Source: CAXTTV01 sp964247295 (lineage in GTDB: Bacteria > Chloroflexota > Ktedonobacteria > Ktedonobacterales > Ktedonobacteraceae). Taken from it: DNA of 12,637 bases. The DNA is taken from positions 1 through 12,637 of the forward strand of contig CAXTTV010000143.1 in the NCBI GenBank assembly GCA_964247295.1, in the 5' to 3' direction. The notes under the pieces are model-generated. The model searched no databases. It worked only from the letters and a program-made list of their open reading frames with translations, and had not been told where the DNA came from. Both the position numbers and the translations under genes were made by a program. Positions 6,596-12,637 of the stretch are shown one piece after another. How positions within the stretch are numbered: the first letter of the stretch is position 1; each line of letters begins with the position of its first letter.

Positions 6596-8038
6596 ATGCA
6601 AGATGGAAAAAAAGATGACTTGAACTCATTAGTAGGAAGATCGCTAGGACAATTCCGGGTAGTAGAGAGAATCGGGACTGGGGGGATGGCTGCAGTTTTC
6701 AAAGCGTATCAGCCCAATCTAGATCGTTATGTAGCAATCAAAGTCTTGCCGGTATATCACGCTAGAGATCCAATTTTTGTAAAACGTTTTGAGCAAGAAG
6801 CGCGAGCCGTAGCCAGACTGGCACATCCAAACATCGTGCAGATACATGATTTTGGAACTCAAGATAGTGTCACATATATTGTTATGGAATACGTTGACGG
6901 TGGAACCTTAAAAGATCGTCTGCGTAAACCCTTAGCAGTATCTGAATCCATAGATTTTATTATTCAAGCGGCCCACGGATTAGACTGCGCACACCGTAAT
7001 GTAATTATTCATCGTGATGTAAAGCCGGCGATCATGTTACTGCGTAAGGATGGTCATCTTCTCCTATCGGATTTTGGTATAGCCAAAATTTTAGAAGGTA
7101 CGACAAACTTAACGCGTGTTGGCACAGGCATAGGCACACCGCAATATATGTCTCCTGAGCAGGGGACAGGGCAAAGAGTTGATCGGCCTAGTGATATCTA
7201 CTCCTTAGGTATCGTTTTATTTCATTGTTTAACGGGTCGAGTACCTTTTACCGCTGATAATCCACTAAGTATTACCGTCAAGCATCTTAATGAGCCCCTA
7301 CCTATGGAACTGTTGCATTCTGTAAATGTACCTACTATAGTAGAACAGATCGTGTATAGAATGACGGCTAAAGCGCCGCAGGCCAGGTATCAATCGGCGG
7401 AAGAGCTCATAGAGGCATTAACAAATGCTTTAGCGGTTTCACAGTTAAGCATTCCCCGACCCTGGCGGCCAGGAATGGCAAGCGTAGTCTCGCCTATAGA
7501 GCAGAAAAATGTTGGTGATTTTCAGTCATTAGTAGGGGATAAACAACTGGAAGATCCTAGAAAGCAGTTATCTAATGGGATACGAGCTTCCAGCCCATCA
7601 TTGCCAGATGTTTCTGTTGTGTGTTTTCGATGCGGAGCGATTAGTCCGAGTGATAGGCCAATTTGTATCTCATGTGGTTATGATCTTTCTGATAAATATG
7701 CGAGTAGTGATCAATATCTTGGTCCGAATGGCCGGCCAATTTTAGCGAGGTTAACCCTTCAAAGTGGGCCACAAGTAGGTCGTGCGTATCGTTTTCATCA
7801 AGTTGTGACCACGATTGGGAGGACAAACGGTAATGACCTTATCATTTCGGGTTTAACTGTATCGCGCAATCATGCTCGTTTATGGTTTGACAAGGGAAAT
7901 TGGTATTTAGAGGATAAAGGGAGTGCTAATGGGACGTTAGTAAACTCCATGAGAATTATGGGGGCAGTAAAGTTAAATGACGGAGACGTAATCAACTTTG
8001 GTCATGAAGTTGTTCTATTCAATGTAAATTACAGATAA
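6596..8038 (+). CDS. Hanks-type Ser/Thr protein kinase with zinc ribbon and FHA domain; catalytic-loop Asn replaced
   Basis: Soluble 480-residue signalling protein (from ATG 6596, GAGGGG upstream). A TTG at 6527 in frame would add 23 basic residues but has no Shine-Dalgarno. Order seen: kinase domain with glycine loop IGTGGMAAVF (26-35), ATP-binding VAIK (Lys49), catalytic loop HRDVKPAIMLL (His139, Asp141, Lys143), DFG (Asp159) and GTPQYMSPEQ; a linker; a zinc ribbon CxxC-CxxC (Cys343, 346, 357, 360); and an FHA domain (about 386-480) with GR (408-409), SRNH (423-426) and NG (445-446) for phosphothreonine binding. No membrane segment. Oddity: the Mg-binding Asn of HRDxKPxN is Ile146, while Lys49, Asp141 and Asp159 are kept, so activity is uncertain. 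It heads a tandem run of four genes. Substrates unknown; the FHA may bind its own or a partner's phosphosite. Confidence 0.92.
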   Translation: MQDGKKDDLNSLVGRSLGQFRVVERIGTGGMAAVFKAYQPNLDRYVAIKVLPVYHARDPIFVKRFEQEARAVARLAHPNIVQIHDFGTQDSVTYIVMEYVDGGTLKDRLRKPLAVSESIDFIIQAAHGLDCAHRNVIIHRDVKPAIMLLRKDGHLLLSDFGIAKILEGTTNLTRVGTGIGTPQYMSPEQGTGQRVDRPSDIYSLGIVLFHCLTGRVPFTADNPLSITVKHLNEPLPMELLHSVNVPTIVEQIVYRMTAKAPQARYQSAEELIEALTNALAVSQLSIPRPWRPGMASVVSPIEQKNVGDFQSLVGDKQLEDPRKQLSNGIRASSPSLPDVSVVCFRCGAISPSDRPICISCGYDLSDKYASSDQYLGPNGRPILARLTLQSGPQVGRAYRFHQVVTTIGRTNGNDLIISGLTVSRNHARLWFDKGNWYLEDKGSANGTLVNSMRIMGAVKLNDGDVINFGHEVVLFNVNYR

Positions 8039-8101
8039 AATATCAGATGTGCAGTGTTCGCAATTCCGAAGCAGGATTATTTATATAAGGAGAAATCTAT
8101 T

Positions 8102-8641
8102 ATGAGCTCTTTGAATCCAATTGCTCAAGTTGTACAACAAATGTTATTAGGTGGTGCTGTAAAGCAGAATCATGCGCTTGAGCACGCCACAATTGTTTTA
8201 CTGAGCAAAAAGTATCCAGACATACGTATAGCAGGTATCTCATTTGCAGCGGGCTTTTTTGTTTTTGGAGAAGTCCCGACAGAATCAATTTTACCTGCTG
8301 CTCAAGAGGCATTACAGTTGTTGAGAACAAGTAAGCCTGACATGGCGATTCATGAACGTTGTGGAACCAACTTAGCGGTTTCTGGTGCTTTAACAGGTTT
8401 AGCAGCGATGGCAGTAGCTAAGATGCGGCGTCCATACAATACAGCGAACAACGTGATTCTTGCATCGACAGCGGCCCTTGTTGTAGCGAGGCCGCTTGGT
8501 TTAACTGTTCAGCGTTATGTTACGACCCAGACACCAAATGCAACTATGACAATAGAAGGTATCAAGCAGATGGACTTTTTAGGGACGCCAGCGCACTTTG
8601 TGAGCACAGATAATCCTGGAGCAGCAGGTCTTTTCTCTTAA
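8102..8641 (+). CDS. Conserved hydrophobic protein of unknown function with HxxEH motif (DUF6391-like)
   Basis: 179 residues from ATG 8102, chosen because AAGGAG (8087-8092) lies 9 nt ahead; the frame extends upstream to GTG 8054 with nothing to support it. The most striking motif is NHALEHAT (23-30), containing His24-x-x-Glu27-His28. Other features are a Gly/Phe-rich stretch around AAGFFVFGEVPTES (49-62), HERCGTN (84-90), and two hydrophobic segments (about 91-106 and 118-135) that could be membrane helices or a buried core. No signal peptide. I recall a domain family of unknown function (DUF6391) with a similar HALEHAT motif in Chloroflexota and Cyanobacteria, but cannot check it. The HxxEH pattern resembles inverted zinc-peptidase motifs; that may be coincidence. 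It sits 63 nt after the FHA kinase and 15 nt before the sulfurtransferase, in the same orientation. Confidence 0.8.
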   Translation: MSSLNPIAQVVQQMLLGGAVKQNHALEHATIVLLSKKYPDIRIAGISFAAGFFVFGEVPTESILPAAQEALQLLRTSKPDMAIHERCGTNLAVSGALTGLAAMAVAKMRRPYNTANNVILASTAALVVARPLGLTVQRYVTTQTPNATMTIEGIKQMDFLGTPAHFVSTDNPGAAGLFS

Positions 8642-8656
8642 AGAAGGAAGAGGGCG

Positions 8657-9550
8657 ATGGACCGTTCACATTTTCTGGTCGAGACAGATTGGTTAGAAGA
8701 GCACTTGTATGATCCTCATATACGCATTGTCGATATGCGTGGTTACGTAAGAACTGTAGAAAGTAATGGAGTGCAAGAGGCTCTTTACGTAGGAGCGAGG
8801 GAAGAATACGAACAGGGGCATATCCCGGGAGCAATTTATATTGATTGGAGCAGTGACATTGTTGATCCTGATGAGAGCATAGAAGCCCAGATTGCTCCTC
8901 CGGAGCGCTTTGCAGCAGTTCTAAGTAGTGTAGGAATTGGCGATCAGCATCAAATAGTCGTGCATGATTCTCATCCGGCCTCTCAATTTGCAACACGTTT
9001 CTGGTGGGCATGCAGTTATTATGGGCATAATCAAATAGTGGTACTTAATGGAGGTTTTAATAAGTGGGAGGGTGAGGGTAAAGAAATAGAGCACGCTATT
9101 CCCTCTTACCCAGAAGCTATATTTACACCGACTATCCAGCCTAAATTACGTACAACTGCTTACGAGATCATGCAGAACTTAGACAGTCATGGAATGAAAT
9201 TGCTTGATGCACGTGAGCGAAAGCAATTTACAGGAGAGATTGTACGGGGGCATGGCCGTCCAGGACACATTCCAGGAGCGATTAATATTCCCCGAGAGGC
9301 ACTAATTGACTCAGCTACAGGAACGTTTAAATCTAGCGAAGAATTGCAAAAGATTTTTTTGCATGCTGGAGTACGGCCTGATGAGAGACAGGTAGCTTAC
9401 TGTAATGGAGGAGTTGCAGCAACCACACTGCTTTTTGGTTTAGCGATGCTTGGCTACCCTGAATTAACTAATTACGACGGTTCATGGAATGAATGGGGTA
9501 TTCGTCAAAATTTACCAGTAGAGATATCAGATAACTCATTAAGTAGTTGA
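8657..9550 (+). CDS. Two-domain rhodanese-type sulfurtransferase
   Basis: 297-residue protein of the thiosulfate/3-mercaptopyruvate sulfurtransferase family, which moves sulfane sulfur to cyanide or thiol acceptors through a persulfidated Cys. Start ATG 8657 follows GGAAGAGGG. Two rhodanese domains are visible. The N-terminal, non-catalytic one (about 7-140) has VDMRG, GAREEYEQGHIPGAIYIDW and VLNGGFNKW. The C-terminal one (about 165-290) has LLDARERKQFTGE, GRPGHIPGAINIP, the active-site loop AYCNGGVAAT with Cys249, and YDGSWNEWG. The CNGGVAA loop differs from the CRxG[KR]x[TS] of classic rhodanese and is nearer the CGSGVTA type, but donor preference cannot be decided from this. Cytosolic, no signal peptide. 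15 nt after the HxxEH protein and 7 nt before the next gene, so probably one transcript. Confidence 0.93.
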   Translation: MDRSHFLVETDWLEEHLYDPHIRIVDMRGYVRTVESNGVQEALYVGAREEYEQGHIPGAIYIDWSSDIVDPDESIEAQIAPPERFAAVLSSVGIGDQHQIVVHDSHPASQFATRFWWACSYYGHNQIVVLNGGFNKWEGEGKEIEHAIPSYPEAIFTPTIQPKLRTTAYEIMQNLDSHGMKLLDARERKQFTGEIVRGHGRPGHIPGAINIPREALIDSATGTFKSSEELQKIFLHAGVRPDERQVAYCNGGVAATTLLFGLAMLGYPELTNYDGSWNEWGIRQNLPVEISDNSLSS

Positions 9551-9557
9551 GGGATTT

Positions 9558-10652
9558 ATGGGAGAGTGGGATGACCATAATCAAGAAACTGAGCGAAACA
9601 ATATTGTAGATCTCAAACAGATTATGCAAGATTTCGGGATCAGTGAGTGGAGAAATTTAGGGCCAGTAGAATCTTTCCATGAAGGTTTAAGTCTGCTTTT
9701 AGAAGTTGACAGTATAAAGTATATTTTACGTGAGCAATCTGAAAATGTAGTAGGTTCAGATCTTACCCATTTTTACCGATTTCAGCATTACCTAGAACGG
9801 GAAGGTTTACCAGTAGTCCCATTCTGGTTAACGCCGAGGGGTGAGTCATTTGTAAATGTTGGCGAGGATCGCTTTGAATTGCAGAGGCTTATTGAAGGAG
9901 ACGCATTCAGTACATCTAGTATGTTTAATCTTGACTGGGTTGCGGCATCTGGAGCGATGCTTGCGCGCCTTCATAAAAAATCCTTGAATTACTCAGGTCC
10001 TCGTCATATCTGGCCGGCAGAAGTTCATGTGGGAGCCTTAACCCAAGGCTGGCTTAATTTCGCTAGAATGAAGGCGAATGAAATCCCCTTGAAAGCAGTT
10101 TCAGTAGCTATAGATACTTGGGTAGATGGGTGGGAGAGAGTTTTGCCGAGAGCAATGATGTCTATTGGATCTGCAAAAGGAATCCCCGAATTTCATATTC
10201 ATGGAGACTATCAACCTCGTAACCTCATTTTTGAGTCACATGGCATTCGAGGTGTTCAAGGTTTTCATGCCTCTCGATGGGAGCGGCGTTTAATAGAGCT
10301 AGCTTACGCTCTCTTCTATTTTAGTGCTCTAGAGTGGAAACCTGGAGACTCACTAACACGTCCTCTTGTAGTAAAAGGTTTTGATCCCACAAGAGCAAGA
10401 AGGTTTTTAAGTGCTTACGGAGCCATTTATCCTGCTACCTCTATTGAGTCTTCGCGTTTAGTTGATGCCCTCACATTAATCGCCCCGATTCTCATCGTCA
10501 ATGGACCTTTAGAGGATGCTTTTTACGACTCAGAGTTTTTAGACGAAGAGAGCCATATACAAGACGTTTTGGAGCGTTTTGTTTGGGCTTCCTCATTTCC
10601 CTCATGGCTTGACCGTATTCGAAATACACTTTCAGAAATGTGGCAAGATTAA
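9558..10652 (+). CDS. APH-fold kinase-like protein (aminoglycoside/small-molecule phosphotransferase family), metal site altered
   Basis: 364 residues with the aminoglycoside phosphotransferase/homoserine kinase type fold. The N-lobe is suggested by KYILREQSENVVGSD and HYLEREGLPVVPFW. The catalytic loop is HGDYQPRN (215-222; Asp217, Asn222), matching HGDxxxxN. The following segment reads GVQGFHASRWERRLIELA, where related proteins have a pattern like GVIDFDxARxGxRxxDLA; the Mg-binding Asp is Gly235 and the next acidic residue is His237. Phosphotransfer is therefore doubtful, unless another residue compensates. The substrate is unknown and the family name should not be read as antibiotic resistance. 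Start ATG 9558 has GAGGG overlapping the previous stop, which suggests translational coupling with the sulfurtransferase gene. It is the last gene of the run that starts with the FHA kinase, and is convergent with the next gene. Confidence 0.85.
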   Translation: MGEWDDHNQETERNNIVDLKQIMQDFGISEWRNLGPVESFHEGLSLLLEVDSIKYILREQSENVVGSDLTHFYRFQHYLEREGLPVVPFWLTPRGESFVNVGEDRFELQRLIEGDAFSTSSMFNLDWVAASGAMLARLHKKSLNYSGPRHIWPAEVHVGALTQGWLNFARMKANEIPLKAVSVAIDTWVDGWERVLPRAMMSIGSAKGIPEFHIHGDYQPRNLIFESHGIRGVQGFHASRWERRLIELAYALFYFSALEWKPGDSLTRPLVVKGFDPTRARRFLSAYGAIYPATSIESSRLVDALTLIAPILIVNGPLEDAFYDSEFLDEESHIQDVLERFVWASSFPSWLDRIRNTLSEMWQD

Positions 10653-10666
10653 TTATAGATAAATAC

Positions 10667-10703
10667 CAGACCAGTAACATTCATTCAATACTATGAGGGT
10701 CTG
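10667..10703. repeat. Short inverted repeat between convergent genes
   Basis: CAGACC (10667-10672) and GGTCTG (10698-10703) flank a 25-nt loop in the 68-nt gap between convergent stops. No T-run follows. It may contribute to transcription ending for both sides, but a 6-bp match over this distance is only slightly suggestive. Confidence 0.25.
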
Positions 10704-10720
10704 AAATAGAATTTATATCC

Positions 10721-12304
10721 TTAAGCGTGTTCCAAATACCATCCCTCCAAATAAAAATACTTGTTTGTTAGACTTGAAGGATTAATTTCTGTATGAGGAT
10801 GACCAGAATTTATAATAATAAAAAAGATAATCAAAAGAATGATGATGATGATTGCAGAAGCCACAACAATTTTAGTTGTACTATTGAATATTTGAGCTGC
10901 TCCATTATTTGAGGAAGATTTTTGTTCTATTTGTGAAGGAAAAGAATTATGCTTCCCAGATGTTTGAATTGCAGATTTGTGTGAAGAAGATTCGGACAAG
11001 TAATTAGAATTTATATCAAAAGCACTGTGAGGTGCTAAGGATGTTTGATTATTATGTGTTTTCCCTGAATCTGTATTTTGTGTAGGTGAAGAATTTTTTG
11101 CCTGTATATTATACCCACAGGTTGAGCATACAGTGGAATGAAAAGGTATCATAGAATTACATCTAGGGCAGGGAACAGGTTTTGTTGGCTGTTTTTCTTT
11201 ATTAACTTTTGGAGCAGGAGGCGGTTGCTTATAGCTTTTAGCGGCTTGTTGTTTTTCGTATGCGTGAGCAAGATTTGGTTGAGTCTTGTATTGATCTGTT
11301 TGTGCCTTTGGCTTTGTATTAATGGGTGGTAGAGAGTTGAGAATGCGTCTCAAGTTACTACTAAGATCTGAAACAGACTGATATCGATCTTTAGGTTTGA
11401 GTTCCATCGCGTGATGCAGGACAGCATTCAATTGCTCTAGTATCTCTGGGGGTATTTTCCCTAGTTGGGCTAAATGACGTATATGGCGTGGAGCGGGTTT
11501 TGATGGTTTTGATACCCCTAGACGGAATTGTTTTGCAGCTTGAGCTTCTAAACTTTCTTCAGGGGGGTTGGTCGCGAGAATTTCACGAAGTGAAGGAAGA
11601 GTATTTCTTCCTTGTTGAAGTGATTGATTGCGTGTAGAAACACTAGGTGGTTCATAAGAAGTAAGTGCAAAATAAAGTGTGCCACCCAGGGCGTATACAT
11701 CTGAACGAACATCAGTACCTGTACCACCGGGATATTGTTCGGGTGGAGCATAGCCAGGAGTTCCTTGATGACGTATAAAAAAGAGCGTACGTGCCCCATC
11801 TGCTGTCGCTTTTGCGTTACCAAGATCGACCAAAACAGCATTACCGTTAGACATAATCCGAATATTATCTGGTTTTATGTCTCTATGAATAACGGGAGGA
11901 TTTTGATCATGTAAGAATTGTACGGCATCACAGATAGAAGTTATCCAAATAATAACTTGTTGAAATGGAATAGCTTCATTGCGTTGACGTGCAATGCGAA
12001 TATAATCAGTGAGATCACTACCTTCTATATAACTGAGGACAACGTAATAATGATCGCGTTCAATAAAAGCTTCTTGAAATGCTGGCAGATTAGGATGGTG
12101 TAATTGACTAAGTACGCGAGCCTCATGTTGTAATTGAGCTTGACCATTAGATCCTGTGACCAAATACTCTTTAATAGCAAATTGCTTATTTTTTTGCAAA
12201 TCTGTAGCTAAATATACATGTCCAAATCCTCCACTGCCTAATACACGCTCAATGCGATAGCGTCCATGCAGGGTTGTGCCTGACGGAACCGTTTCCATCA
12301 TCAT
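10721..12304 (-). CDS. Membrane-anchored Hanks-type Ser/Thr protein kinase with zinc ribbon
   Basis: 527 residues from ATG 12304, with AGGGAG (12320-12315) 10 nt ahead; ATGs at 12301 and 12298 are in frame. The frame extends to ATG 12421, but that codon overlaps the predicted -10 box. Kinase domain: glycine loop LGSGGFGHVY (22-31), Lys45 in AIKEY, HRDIKPDN (140-147; Asp142, Asn147), DLG in place of DFG (160-162), GTPGYAPPEQY and SDVYALGGTLYF; all key residues present. Then comes a Pro/Lys/Gln-rich linker, a zinc ribbon CPRC...CSTC, a Ser/Asn-rich low-complexity stretch, one membrane helix (about 477-498, Ile-rich) and a short 29-residue tail predicted outside the cell. The tail is too short for a normal sensor domain. 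It points towards the FHA-kinase operon but has its own promoter. Substrates unknown. Confidence 0.93.
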   Translation of the reverse strand: MMMETVPSGTTLHGRYRIERVLGSGGFGHVYLATDLQKNKQFAIKEYLVTGSNGQAQLQHEARVLSQLHHPNLPAFQEAFIERDHYYVVLSYIEGSDLTDYIRIARQRNEAIPFQQVIIWITSICDAVQFLHDQNPPVIHRDIKPDNIRIMSNGNAVLVDLGNAKATADGARTLFFIRHQGTPGYAPPEQYPGGTGTDVRSDVYALGGTLYFALTSYEPPSVSTRNQSLQQGRNTLPSLREILATNPPEESLEAQAAKQFRLGVSKPSKPAPRHIRHLAQLGKIPPEILEQLNAVLHHAMELKPKDRYQSVSDLSSNLRRILNSLPPINTKPKAQTDQYKTQPNLAHAYEKQQAAKSYKQPPPAPKVNKEKQPTKPVPCPRCNSMIPFHSTVCSTCGYNIQAKNSSPTQNTDSGKTHNNQTSLAPHSAFDINSNYLSESSSHKSAIQTSGKHNSFPSQIEQKSSSNNGAAQIFNSTTKIVVASAIIIIILLIIFFIIINSGHPHTEINPSSLTNKYFYLEGWYLEHA

Positions 12305-12412
12305 AAAAGATTTTCTCCCTTTGCGAAGTGTTTGAAGAGTAGTGAGTGTGTACAGTATAAAAGAGTAAGTAGCTAAAAGTAGTTTCCTTCTCTTTTTAGT
12401 AACTGCGTTCGC

Positions 12413-12441
12413 ATTATACAATAGTTATATCCTGATGTCAT
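12413..12441 (-). promoter_or_regulatory. Promoter of the membrane kinase gene
   Basis: Minus strand: -35 ATGACA (12441-12436), 17-nt spacer, -10 TATAAT (12418-12413). Predicted start near 12406, leaving a leader of about 100 nt. The ATG at 12421 falls on the -10, which rules it out as the translation start for this transcript. Confidence 0.65.
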
Positions 12442-12637
12442 TGATTGTGAATATTTTTACCCTTAAGGGGTTGTCTAAACAAATGTTTATGGTTACCGTA
12501 TGGATACATGGATCTCTCTGAGCGCTTTTTTGTAGGAAGGCGAGTGGTGGTGGTGGTGGTTTTGTAGCGGACGCAGAGCCTGGTCGAGGGTCTTCTAGGA
12601 GGGCGTGTTTTTTTTTTTGCTGCTGTCTTGAAGGAGG
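12442..12637. other. Low-complexity non-coding stretch at the right edge
   Basis: No supportable gene. It holds a 10-bp palindrome CCCTTAAGGG (12460-12469), a small inverted repeat AAACA/TGTTT (12478-12489), a GTG-unit tandem run (12544-12560, five units plus GT), a run of 11 T (12608-12618) and AAGGAGG at the very end, which may be the Shine-Dalgarno of a gene starting just outside. The bases after about 12500 are richer in G and T than the AT-rich kinase gene. Two minus-strand frames stay open here only because the sequence is low in complexity. Confidence 0.5.

Noticed and set aside
12305..12421. A 39-residue N-terminal extension of the membrane kinase, including a hydrophobic stretch
   Set aside because: Its ATG lies on the predicted -10 box, and a well-placed Shine-Dalgarno marks ATG 12304.
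12424..12637. Two long minus-strand open frames entering from the right edge, one with a Pro run and one with a Thr run
   Set aside because: They come from GTG repeats and the T run; no start, no Shine-Dalgarno and no recognisable domain.
1..12637. CRISPR arrays, tRNA or rRNA genes, transposases, phage genes
   Set aside because: No spaced direct repeats, no cloverleaf with CCA-end pattern, and no related protein motifs were seen on either strand.

Overview
The window looks like a chromosomal segment of a Ktedonobacteria-type Chloroflexota. This rests on gene content and protein style, not on a database match: Hanks-type Ser/Thr kinases carrying zinc-ribbon and FHA modules, a T-box-controlled isoleucyl-tRNA synthetase of the 'PMGVHH' type, a stand-alone AlaX editing protein next to it, and moderate GC. 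It is draft sequence: 10 Ns lie inside ileS, and sucA carries a one-base frameshift.

Layout. Minus strand, 1-2217: a sigma-A-type promoter drives a T-box leader with an Ile (ATC) specifier, then alaX (tRNA editing hydrolase), then ileS, which runs off the left edge. Plus strand, 2173-6398: a second promoter shares a palindromic -10 region with the first and drives sucA-sucB, the E1 and E2 of the 2-oxoglutarate dehydrogenase complex. sucA is split by a frameshift near 4745-4760. No E3 gene is present in the window. Plus strand, 6422-10652: a new promoter, whose -10 sits in the loop of a large inverted repeat, starts a compact four-gene run: a soluble Ser/Thr kinase with zinc ribbon and FHA domain, a small HxxEH protein of unknown function, a two-domain rhodanese-type sulfurtransferase, and an APH-fold kinase-like protein. 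Minus strand, 10721-12441: a membrane-anchored Ser/Thr kinase with its own promoter, convergent with the previous run. The last 180 bases are low-complexity DNA with no supportable gene.

How the parts work together. alaX and ileS form a translation-quality unit switched on by uncharged tRNA-Ile. sucAB supplies the succinyl-CoA-forming step of the TCA cycle. The kinase-led run looks like an uncharacterised signalling unit. Two of its four products have the kinase-like fold but lack a metal-binding residue: the catalytic-loop Asn is Ile in the FHA kinase, and the DFD-type Asp is Gly in the APH-like protein.

Main points for follow-up: the symmetric bidirectional promoter at 2173-2217, the alaX start apparently served by a Shine-Dalgarno brought close by a hairpin, the Ile T-box over alaX, the two metal-site-deficient kinase folds, and the sucA frameshift. 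I see no clearly novel defence or mobile system.
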